Source: Cruorifilaria tuberocauda (taxonomy: Eukaryota > Nematoda > Chromadorea > Rhabditida > Onchocercidae). From it: DNA of 20,199 nucleotides. Below the pieces are notes generated by a model that worked only from the letters and a program-made list of their open reading frames with translations, was not told the origin of the DNA and did no database searches. Both the position numbers and the translations under genes were made by a program. Positions 10,901 to 20,199 of this stretch are shown one piece after another (the stretch's first letter is position 1; each line of letters opens with the position of its first letter). The stretch spans positions 1 to 20,199 of the forward strand of contig JABVXU010000795.1 in NCBI GenBank assembly GCA_013365365.1, written 5' to 3'.

Positions 10901-13900
10901 ATTCTGCTCCATTTCTATGCTAGTATATATTAATTTGAGAAAGAAGTGAATTTTAATGTCGTGAGTTCAGCTAAAGCTCCAAAGTTCTTTCTTTTTTCAT
11001 AAAAATGACGTTTTTCTCTCAATTACATAGAGATGTTTTATAGGACATTTTTTTGATTGACAAAACAATTCAAATAACGTTTTCAAAGGTTATCTGATTT
11101 AACTTGCCTCAAAATATTTTTCCTATAAATTTCACGGAAAATATTCTTTAAAAATTCTTGCTGTTTGTGAATGAAATGATAGTGATTTGAATCTGAAACA
11201 ATTTTTAGTCTGCCATATGCAACTGATTTTTTCCAGGGACACTAAATGATGAAACAGAATCAACGTCAAGTGATGAATCAGAAGATCCAGAATTTCGGGA
11301 ATTGGAAGAACGTTCACAGATTGTTGAAAAATATGAAAGGGTATTTTGATTTATTATAACTCGACTTGTTTTTTCTGTATCATTCAATAGAGTGAACAAA
11401 TTATTTAGTATTATGTTTTCCAATGTTTCCTAGAAATATCATATATGTGACTTTAATGTGGGCTATTCGTGAAAGTTTATCTGTGATTGAGCTGTTGGGG
11501 CTTGGAATCGTTTGGTTTTAGTCTGACGGGACGAAGTAAAAGAAATCCTTTGAGAATATATTTTATCAAGATGTGCTGTATTCCATTTATTTTTGTTGTT
11601 GTGTTCAGTAATGTGATATGTAACCGATCTGAATCTTCTTTTTTCTGGTATTAAAAAAAATATGGAATTGATAGCTACAATTTTTCCAGGGACCAGAACA
11701 AGAAGTGGAAGAATGGGAAAATCCTGATCTCGAATTATATAAAGTTACTGATCGATACGGGTTTATGCAGTATGTATATTTCGAATTTAATTTTAGAATT
11801 TTCTTGTTTCGGTCGATTTTGTAGATTAACATAATAATTTCGGTAACCGTTTGACAAGAAGTGATTTTTATGACAACATCTTTCATATCTGGGGTTATGA
11901 AAATTCGTAAAATTTCTTTTCGGAATATTTTAGCAAGAGTGTGCAAGAAATCAGTGTGCGAGAGTTAGCGGAAAAGAAACGAATGACAAAAGAAGTTTCT
12001 CGTGAACAGAAATGGCTACGGATGATGTCGAAATGGAATGATGGAAGGAGTGCTGATGATAAGTTAAAGAAACGACTTTGGAAAGGTGTTCCTGAGAAAT
12101 TTAGATCGTTGGTATGTCTTTCTAATTTTCCATCTGAACATATTTTCAAATCATGAAGATCCAAGTATCACAATTACTCATTTGTTTAGACTGTATGTTC
12201 TTTGAAAATTTTACTATCTGAGTTTAAAAAGTGAAGCATTCGGAAAAAGTGCTACTACAATTTGTCTCACAACTAAGCAACTAAGCAGTGTTCAAATATT
12301 CAAGAACTGATAATAAAGGAAATTCTTGTTGAATGCTAGAGTTTAAAGTGCAGCATGGGTATAAAATTTCCCTTTCTATCGTTCTCTAAATTAAAAAATG
12401 CTTTTCATCGCATGAAATTGTTACATATGGTGGTTAGCCAGAATTATATCTGTCCAAAACAGTCATAAATGAAGTCATCTTCTTAGCTGAAGGATAGTAT
12501 TTCTCGATACTATCAACATAGTCTGATTTTATCAGTCTCTTGCAAAATAAATTATTCGTACGAATTTAGGTATGGACGAGATTACTTCAAATTAATCATT
12601 ATCGACAGGAGCAAAAAAAAAATATTTATCTCGAATTACTAATGCGTGCTCGACTCATTTCAAAAGATATTAAGCAGATTGATTTGGATATTAATCGCAC
12701 ATATCGAGATCATTTAGCATTTCGTCGAAGATACGATGTGAAGTGAAGACTTTCAAAAATTTTTTTTTTGAATTTTGAAATACCGAATTCTTATGTTTGG
12801 TGTTCAGGAATAGTTCAAAAAAGCTTTAACCGTTGTTTCGACCATATTCAGGCAACAATCTTTGTTCAATGTATTAGCTGCATATGCAATGTACAATACA
12901 GAAGTGGGTTATTGTCAAGGAATGAGTCAAATAGCTGCACTTTTTCTTATGTATATGGATGAGGAGGATGCATTTTGGTGCTTACATGCATTACTTGTTG
13001 ATAAAAAGCATTCCATGCATGGTAAGATCTTGTATTTTAGCCATTATAACGCTATTCAATTTATCGGATTCGAATTTTAATTCCTTTTTGAAGAAAAAAG
13101 CGTTGGTAAGTGGAATCGGAAACTATAAAGTGAATTAATGAATGAATTATAGGGTTTTTTGTTCCTGGCTTTCCGAAATTGGTTCGCTTTCAAACGCATT
13201 TTGAGAAAATACTGCAGAAATACCTTCCACGCTTAAAAAAGCATTTAGTTAGTTGTCTTTCTTTTTATTTAACGACATTAAATCATTTCTAACTTTAGCA
13301 CTTGTTTCGATTCGATCAGTAGGTATAATATTTTCCCTTCAGTTTTGCATCACTTAATCAAGCATCCATCAGAATTTCTGCGATGGAATTTTTCTTTTTT
13401 TTATAGGATAAAAGCGGTATTCCACCAATTTATGTAACGAAATGGTGGTTTGGTTGTTTCCTGGATCGGGTCCCATTTCCATTAGCATTACGATTATGGG
13501 ATGTTTTCCTCCTGGAAGGAGATATAATACTGATGGCAATGGCATACAACATTATGAAAATGCATGAAAGTAAGTTCAATTACTATTATTAGTATTTTAC
13601 TTGTTTTATTTCTATTTTTTTATTGATTCTTCTGTATTTGCAAAGAAGAAAAAACTTTGTAACCAAATCTTTAATCCAACAGTACTGAGTACCACTGATC
13701 AAATGTTTTTCGATATTGTTAATATGCACGCTTGTATGTATGTTTTATTGTAATCTTTTTCAAATCGAAGATTTGAAGTTGAGATTGAAAAATAAAAAAT
13801 TATTGAAATTTAGATTTAAAATAATATACCAAAATTTGTGATTTATTGCAGAAACAATGCGAAAATTACAGATGGAGAATTTTATGGAATATATTCAGAC

Positions 13901-16900
13901 TGTTCTTGCTCAGGATTTTGGTTTCTCTGATGAAGAAACAATGAAATCATTACAAGATTGTCTTAGGAAATTACATGTTCGTTTTTTAATCTTGAAAGTT
14001 TTCAAAAATTCCCAATATCCGATGTTTCTATTTTTTCAAAAGAGAAAAAATTGTGGAAAAGTTTCTATTAAAATAAGAAATGATATTAAAGGGCATTATA
14101 TTGTTGATTTTTAGAGCGATCGGATGTTGCTGCCTGCATCACCGAAACCCGGTGATGCACCTGAAACACCAACAAAACCATTTGGACCAGTCCTCAGTCG
14201 TTCAATGATTGACATTCGTTTGGATATTGCTGAAATACAGAGCCGCTGTTCACGTGCCAACTGTAAGTTACGTCGTGGAAGAAAATTACTGCGTTGTATA
14301 GACATAGGATAGTTTTCGAATTTCAAGTTGGAAATTTGAAATATTTGGATAATTCATCTTCGTTTGCTTTGATATTTCAGATTTAGTTCATTTAGAATTT
14401 ACAACTTTTTTCTAGCTGTCGCTGGACGATCACCTATTGGGATACGTCGGCAACGGTTACTGCCGTCTCCAACACCTCTGTCAAAGTATAAATTGTCACA
14501 GTTACCGCCTCGACATGTAGAACCTATTGCGCCGGAAAATTCCCAATCTAGCATCTCTTCAGCAAGCACTGTCAAAGATACAAGTTCAAAAGAACACCAG
14601 CAAACATCGAAGGTTCTCACTGATACAACAAATAACGCAAACTTATCTATGCGTCGACCAGAAAGTGGAGAAAGTTTGTCACAATTGCCCCAACAGCAAC
14701 GTCCTCCAGTTCTTGCTAAACGTATTGAAGCGAGAACTGCGCGACCATTAATTGTTGAAGACTTAGAGCACAATATACGGATGGAAGGAAAGATGGCATC
14801 TTTGCCGCATGTAGACAATGAAGGTACAGGTTTTCATTCACTGTTGAAACAGAACCTTAGTTTTTTAGTATAGATAAAGTTATATATGCTAGTGTTGCTG
14901 TTGTTGTTGTTGTTGAAGTAACTTATTTCATTCATTAATACTACATCAATTTGTGCTGGTTTAGAAGAATAATAATTTAAGTGTGTTCTGAAACGTCGGA
15001 ATCGTATAGAATATTTAAAATTTTCATTTTCTGTAATTGATAATTATGAATTTGGTGTTTTGTCTTTTTTTTGAAATTTTGTATTTTTAGAGGAGTTTGA
15101 ATCCAGAAAACAGCAAGAACAAGAAAGACAGTTGAATAAAAGGCCAACAGTACTCCTTACAGGACAGCAAATGTTGCAGCCCAAATTTCCATTAAGCAGT
15201 GCAGCAACGACAATACAATATTTCGGTGCAATAGGAAAACAAAAAGTTAGAAATTAAGAATTCAATGATCATATGTATTTGTTGAATTTGCATTCGATAT
15301 CACGAATTCCGAGATTTTAATTTGTCGTGTTTCACTTTTTTCTGCTCTATAAATATCAGCTACATAACAATACTGAGAAATGAAGACTTGAATAGGTTAG
15401 AAATCAGTGTCTAAAATTTTGCTTTACAAAATTTATTGATTCTACTGTTATCTATTATCAGTACTGTTATTAGTACTACTGTTAAAAGTGAAGGAAAATT
15501 GACCTTAACTTCTACTTTTTAAAATTAAAAATTTCAGTCATACCAATTACCACCTGAGGATCCACCCATTGATTACGATAACCCATCCTCTTATGTTCGA
15601 CCGGGGCGTTTTTGTGGCTCTACACACCCGACCAGTTCGACAGTTGGTTCTCCTGCCCGTATCACGTCTTCATTCTTCCGCAGTTCCGATGATTTTCTTC
15701 CCCCAAAGCCAAGCGAAGTTGGTCCTGACCACTATGCATTTCCATTTCTTGAATCCGATCACATTAGATCTAAATTCAGGTTTTTTTTTTGTTTTTTTAA
15801 GGTTTAATCTGTGAATCAATAAGAATTATATCTCATATTAGATAATTCTCTATTTGATAACTGAGTGTATTCGAATCATGATGACATATTTGATTTCTTA
15901 AATCATTTTCAACTGTCTTTGTAATGCGAATGTGCTTTTACAAGTTAATTATTATTTTCTAAATTATGTTTTCAATAATTTTAAAGTTCTCCTGCTTTGC
16001 TTTCATTGCATCTAACTAATGCTTACATTTTCTTTATTTCAGTTGTAGAAGTCAATCCAGTGATGATGATATTTCCCGACAAGCGTTCCGGAGGACACAT
16101 CGTGGTAGCTTCTACGATAATGTACCGTCATACACACCAAATAGTTCAAGTTCGAGTGATTTGTCACAAATAAAGTCAACCAGTGATCAAGAACGTATCA
16201 ATGGTGATGAAGTTTATGGAATTCATTCGGGAAACAGCTCACTGGATAGACACTATAAACGCACTCCTAACCATTCACCGTTTCAAGAAAATAAATCAGA
16301 GCGGCAATTTCCGGAAGTAAGAATGCATTGAGTTTTTATTGTCATAAAATCAAGTCTTAACAATGAGGTCGTAATCTTTGCTTCTATTTCCAAAATATTC
16401 TTGTAGGTCGAAACACGAGTGGTACAATTACCGAATAATGTAACTTGTGTAAAAGTTGGGGATACTGCAGATAATATGTCGTCATCACTTCAACAGCGGC
16501 AGTATTATAGTGTCCCAGTGAGGTGAGTTATTATTTATGTTTATTCGAAATTGTGCAGAATTATTTTTTGAAAAATAATGATTGTAAATGGGAAAGCAGT
16601 AGTAATGATTAGAATAAAAAATATTCGAATGTAGTTGCTTGCAGCAGTTATTGCTTAAATCTATTCACAGCAGTGCAGAGAGTTTGAAGTAATAAATAGA
16701 TCGCATTATAATTATTCATTATAATATCAAAAAACAACTTTCTGCCAGCTCTGCTATCATCATGTAGGGAGAATGGGAAAGAGGGAAAAAATGAGAGAAA
16801 AGTAATAGGTGCAGGATATAACAGAATATAGGCAATAATGGAAGATATGTAGAAAAAAATTAAAAAACGTATTCATTTTTGATTTTAGAAAAGAAATTAT

Positions 16901-17274
16901 GGTCACAAACGGAAAATTCTATTTTTATTCTTTATTTTTCGTGCCAGTATGGAAAAAATTGTTTAATTTTTCAGAATTGTTATATCTGTTAATGATAATA
17001 TTGAAATTGTAGAAGAGAAGTGTATAACACAGTTGTCGATCGTGGTGACTATGACATGCATAGTATGGATTTCCGATTTGATCACCATCGCCACTATCCA
17101 ATCAACGCAATCAGTGAATGTTCGAAGAACAATCGATCGCATTTTTCGATGAAATTTAACCAGTTAGAAACTGCTCACTGTAGTACTTATATCACTAATG
17201 ATAGACAGCCATCCGAATCACGTCCTTTACGTATGCGACCTGGTCGGTATCCGTACTATGCTGATAAAGATTAA
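7918..17274 (+). CDS. USP6NL: TBC-domain Rab GTPase-activating protein, USP6NL/RN-tre family
   Basis: Sixteen exons: 7918-8008, 11237-11340, 11690-11769, 11934-12111, 12570-12742, 12852-13021, 13153-13247, 13407-13569, 13852-13976, 14115-14262, 14416-14823, 15091-15245, 15538-15779, 16043-16316, 16407-16522, 17013-17274. They join in frame to 2784 bases, 927 residues, a little longer than human USP6NL (about 830). An acidic N-terminus leads into the family block [11 protein letters not shown] (82-92). The TBC domain spans about 142-370, from [12 protein letters not shown] to the segment after [14 protein letters not shown]. The arginine finger is R194 in IDLDINR, and the glutamine finger is Q231 in YCQG, so catalysis should be intact. 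The Ser/Pro-rich tail has PxxDY at 639-643. RN-tre proteins speed GTP hydrolysis by Rab5-type GTPases on endosomes. The target here is inferred. The family call is sure; the exact start is not, since an upstream ATG at 7706 adds 12 residues. Confidence 0.93.
8009..11236 (+). other. First intron of the TBC gene, 3.2 kb
   Basis: This intron is six times longer than any other in the gene (90 to 490 bases). It has a GTATGT donor and a TTTTTTCCAG acceptor, and joins codon phase 1 on both sides. It is AT-rich with no plus-strand exon that fits. Minus-strand segments at 9555-9611 and 9694-9719 look exon-like (see the separate entry). Long first introns often hold enhancers, but no specific site is identifiable. 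Confidence 0.75.
9555..9719 (-). other. Possible nested minus-strand exons in the first intron
   Basis: Two segments, 9719-9694 and 9611-9555 on the minus strand, have higher GC than their surroundings and proper splice borders: CTGCAG before the first, GTAATT after it, and TTTTGTTCAG before the second. In one frame they join as FCWLDEGK then [18 protein letters not shown] and a TGA. A second frame is also open (FLLVRRRK then ASRCEERYK and stop), so the coding frame is unsettled. I could not find a convincing upstream exon. It could be the 3' end of a small nested gene or a chance arrangement. Confidence 0.25.
12061..13952 (+). other. TBC catalytic domain within the RN-tre gene
   Basis: The Rab-GAP domain is spread over exons 4 to 9. 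Exon 4 ends with the [10 protein letters not shown] entry helix. Exon 5 carries [12 protein letters not shown] (12678-12713), with the catalytic Arg codon at 12696-12698. Exon 6 opens with [19 protein letters not shown] and carries YCQG (12907-12918), with the catalytic Gln codon at 12913-12915. Exon 7 carries [13 protein letters not shown]. Exon 8 carries [20 protein letters not shown] and WDVFLLEGD. Exon 9 carries the closing helices near [16 protein letters not shown]. The family places Arg and Gln together in the Rab active site as dual fingers. No motif is missing or interrupted. Confidence 0.92.
14885..14916 (+). repeat. (TTG)n simple repeat in an intron
   Basis: A short run of TTG triplets, with one CTG interruption, in intron 11 of the TBC gene (14824-15090). 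It is outside the coding frame. Confidence 0.7.
15562..15576 (+). other. PxxDY motif, likely Eps8-type SH3 ligand
   Basis: Exon 13 encodes [12 protein letters not shown], in which P639-P-I-D642-Y643 matches PxxDY exactly. This is the unusual SH3 ligand established for Eps8, and mammalian RN-tre is one of its known partners. Its presence in the same region of the tail supports both the family call and a conserved Eps8 link. Binding itself is inferred. Confidence 0.6.
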
Positions 17275-17473
17275 TTTATTTTTCCTTTCTAAGACACATT
17301 AATTTGTAAATTGTAAATGGTGAAGGTGTTTCTCCTTCGAGATTTGGTTACAGTTGATAGCATGATCTATTTTGTTAAATGTACTAAAATTTTCTTTTCC
17401 ATTCAAAATTGAATCGTGTAAATGATTTCGTTAGTAAGCTATCATTAAGCTATCACCTGAAAAGATTGAATTC

Positions 17474-17479
17474 AATAAA
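17474..17479 (+). terminator. Poly(A) signal of the TBC gene
   Basis: AATAAA about 200 bases after the TAA at 17272-17274, followed by a TTTATTGTG-rich stretch. The 3' UTR between them has no long open frame. It is the first canonical hexamer after the stop. Confidence 0.7.
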
Positions 17480-17499
17480 ATATTTATTGTGTATTTTAA

Positions 17500-19968
17500 G
17501 TCGCTTTTCTTATTCACTTTTGTTATGTAATACTGTGTAATTATATTGCTTTTGTTTCACTCAACTTTATCTACTTTCATTTCTTTTCAACATTTGTTTC
17601 AATTAAATTATCGCTAGTAAACTATCATGTAGTATATTATTAATATCCGTCATTAATATTTAGTGCAGAAAGTTATGGAATTTTATAAAATTTGAAACTT
17701 TCACAGAGCTTTTAAATTTTGGAAATAATCATATTTATTCTCTTTCAGTGAGATGATTTACAAAATCGTAGGAAAATAAAAATATTAGTGCGTTTACACC
17801 TTTTACGTATCATAGATGCGGTGCAAATTGAATTTTGACCTTAAATGTCAAATATCTTCTTACCTCTAGCCTGCCATTATCATCCTATGCCATAATAATG
17901 TTTTCTAAGAAACAGCAAATCATTTTCAGTTAGAATGTATTATTTCGCTTAACAATATATCAATTGGCAATCTTTTATGTTCGTTACAAATTTACAAAGT
18001 TGCTCTAAAAATTTATATATATAAATATATATTTAGGTATTCTTCATCTAAAAAGATTACCATTTTTCTCATTTGTTTGATTTTAATCTACGAAGTTTAA
18101 TTTCAGCCTTTATATTTAGTTGTAAATTATCTTCTCGTTGAATTTAGTCTTTAGCCCAAGTATTTAACTCAGTGCATCTCTTATTGCTAATGTGATTATT
18201 TATTAAAGTTTGTGTATATTCTAAGAAAGGACGAGGAATCGTTTTTAATTTTCTAGCCTATCATTCATGGTAGTTGAAATAGCAGGCGTGGTTCGCTTCA
18301 TTTCATTTTCTTTTTCGCGTGAAATTGATTTTAATGGATCTTGTGAAATAAGTGGTTAAATTTTTTCTTTAATTTTGATAGACATACTGTGATACAGTAA
18401 AGCATGGAACTACTACTTTTCGTAATTTCACATCTGCAAATTTGAAACAAGTTACTAAAATTGGAATATGCAAAGAATTTCTTTCCATCATATTTTTTCA
18501 ACTGATTTTTGATATTAATTAATTAGGTAATTATACCAAAAGGTATATTTTCATCAACATAATTCAATGCTACTCTAATCGTATAGGAGATATTTGATAT
18601 CGATTATTAATTAGACTGAACTAATCGAAGTTAACAATGCGACAAATATCTTCGGAAGCATGATATTAGTTCCGTTAGAAGTTATGTAATAATAAATTAT
18701 CAATTGTAATGTTCTAAACCTGTAATTAATTGCTGTTTGATGTAAAGATGAAGCATATGTAATTTTTTGTTTCATTCGAACAAAAATGAAACTATGCCAT
18801 CTAAATTGATGTATTCAAAAAAAGAAAAATCAACAGAATTATTAGCCTATGTACAATGGAAAAATTTGAACTTTTTTTTTGTGAAAAAAAGATAGAAATT
18901 TAAAAACAATGCAAAGATGTGTTGTAATGATATATTCTACACGAGGCTAATATGGCTAATATTGTTTCAAATGATTTCTCTTTTCGGTTCTGATGATTAG
19001 AATTGAGTTAAGCTAAATAAAAAAAACAATAAATTTCTTATTTACTTTCATTGCTGAAAATTTAATTTTAAAATATCGTAAATAGTTTCGTTCATTTTTA
19101 TTAAAGTGAAATAAAACAAAAAAAAAAGGAATTTGAGAATGAAAAGAGTATCATACATTATTTTCCCGAGAAAATAAAAATAAGCAAAACAATAAACAAG
19201 TAAACAAAATTTTTCATTTCAAATTAAACAATATTTTTTTATACAGATAATTTTTCATAAAATAAAAACCCGCAATAATCTTTTTTTTTTTTTTCATCTG
19301 CACAGTGAAATGCTACAAATACGAAACGATATTTAAATAAGTCATAATAAAATTAGATGAAAAAGCATAAACAGATTAATTAGCAGATGAAATTTAAATG
19401 AGATAAATGATAAGCAAAAATGATTCATTGTTTATTACGAAATTTTTATCACCTGCTATTAAAAAGCAATAATAGTAATAAGTATAACAGTAATAAATAA
19501 TAGTGATTATAGGCAGTGATAAAAAAAATGAATGATACTTTGGGATTTATAACATTCATAAATCTTTGGGCATTAATTTTAAGTTTTATTATAAATTAAC
19601 CAAAATACGGTCACAAATTTATTCAATAATTTCAAGTTTTCAATTCAGATTTCAGTATATATTTCAATTCAATTCATTTGATTGCTACATTTTCCAAAAA
19701 AAAAAAAAAATCATTCAAGAAAAAAAAAACTTAAATTTCGATTTGCTTTAAATTGTATGAAAAGTAATTTAGGATTTGAAATTCCTTCGATGCTAAATTA
19801 TTCATTTTGAAAATTTCAATAAATCTCTGATAAATAAAAATTCAAATTCAAATTAAGACAAATGCGATAAAAGTTGATGAAAACTGATCAGCTCTGATGA
19901 TAACAATATTAAAATAATAATAATAATACTAACAACAATATCCATGTTAATAATACTAATAATGATTC
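17500..19968. other. AT-rich intergenic region and 3' UTR of the right gene
   Basis: Between two convergent genes. It holds AT simple repeats (for example 18009-18034, alternating TATATA), poly-A and poly-T runs (19278-19296, 19697-19711) and ATA triplets near 19905-19930. The last few hundred bases should be the 3' UTR of the minus-strand gene at the right edge; minus-strand AATAAA hexamers occur at 19618-19623 and 19585-19590. No coding exon or RNA gene was recognised. Confidence 0.5.
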
Positions 19969-20069
19969 TTATGTCTTTAATTCACCTAAAATATGAACAT
20001 CATCGGAGAATCGAGTTTGTTTCAAATTAATTCTCTGTGCTACGCTATCACCCTCGAATGCATCATTTC
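19969..20069 (-). CDS. Last coding exon of an unrecognised gene running off the right edge
   Basis: On the minus strand, a strong acceptor (TTTTTGTTTTACAG, just above 20069) opens a 101-base exon. Two bases complete a codon begun upstream, then 32 codons run from NDAFEGDSVAQRINLKQ to DDVHILGELKT and a TAA at 19971-19969. GC content is clearly above the flanks, and the other frames hold stops. The piece is polar, without membrane segments. It is too short to assign a family, and the upstream exons lie beyond 20199. The remaining 20070-20199 reads as intron. The gene is convergent with the TBC gene. Confidence 0.7.
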
Positions 20070-20199
20070 CTGTAAAACAAAAATGAAAAGTTTTGGATTT
20101 TTTGAAAACTTTAGGTTTTAAAAATAAACAACAGCTTATGATATGTTTGTAGATCTAAATGATTGGAAGAATTGATTGATTAGATGTTTTAAAATATGC

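Noticed and set aside
11132..11423. Minus-strand ORFs opposite exon 2 of the TBC gene
   Set aside because: They are antisense shadows of a plus-strand exon whose frame and splice sites match the RN-tre family.
14527..14751. Second plus-strand frame in exon 11
   Set aside because: It does not join exon 10 or exon 12 in phase and differs from the frame that continues the TBC protein.
14399..14818. Minus-strand ORF of 139 codons
   Set aside because: It lies exactly opposite exon 11 of the TBC gene. The plus frame joins both neighbours in phase, so the minus frame is a shadow.
19278..19312. T-run followed by CATCTGCACAG, resembling a plus-strand splice acceptor
   Set aside because: No open frame or donor follows that would make an exon, and the run fits a simple poly-T tract.
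19566..19751. Plus-strand ORF of 61 codons near the right edge
   Set aside because: Low-complexity Phe/Ile/Lys-rich translation of AT-rich DNA in the probable 3' UTR of the minus-strand gene.

Overview
The window is eukaryotic nuclear DNA. It is very AT-rich, with genes broken into short exons by introns mostly of 90 to 500 bases, and with compact splice sites of the nematode kind (T-rich tract then CAG or TAG; donors GTATGT, GTAAGT). The AT bias plus the many introns fits a parasitic clade III nematode, such as a filarial worm. That organism call is inference, not proof. There is no sign of bacterial operons, plasmids, phage or CRISPR.

Layout, left to right. (1) Positions 423-2425, minus strand: a small five-exon gene of about 185 residues, basic, with a short predicted coiled coil. 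I do not recognise it. All exon phases agree, and the penultimate exon can also run on to its own stop, giving a second possible C-terminus. A four-copy 36-bp tandem repeat lies in one of its introns. (2) Positions 2426-7645: a divergent intergenic region of about 5 kb, AT-rich, with simple repeats and one conspicuous GC-rich, purine-rich island near 5090-5212. (3) Positions 7918-17274 (possibly from 7706), plus strand: the main gene, 16 coding exons for about 927 residues, a TBC-domain Rab GTPase-activating protein of the USP6NL/RN-tre family. Both catalytic fingers are intact (IxxDxxR and YxQ), and a PxxDY motif in the long tail could bind an Eps8-type SH3 domain. Its 3.2-kb first intron contains weak hints of minus-strand nested exons. 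(4) Positions 17275-19968: 3' UTR with a clear AATAAA, then AT-rich intergenic DNA. (5) Positions 19969-20069, minus strand: the last coding exon of a gene that continues beyond the right edge.

The main gene is therefore divergent from its left neighbour and convergent with its right neighbour. Apart from possible sharing of the 5-kb upstream region, nothing suggests that the three genes act together. By family, the main gene should switch off an endocytic Rab (Rab5 is the established RN-tre target) and couple this to Eps8-linked receptor or actin signalling. I see no exotic or mobile system here. The most useful points are the RN-tre gene model, the Eps8-type motif, the alternative C-terminus of the left gene, the GC-rich island and the possible nested exons.
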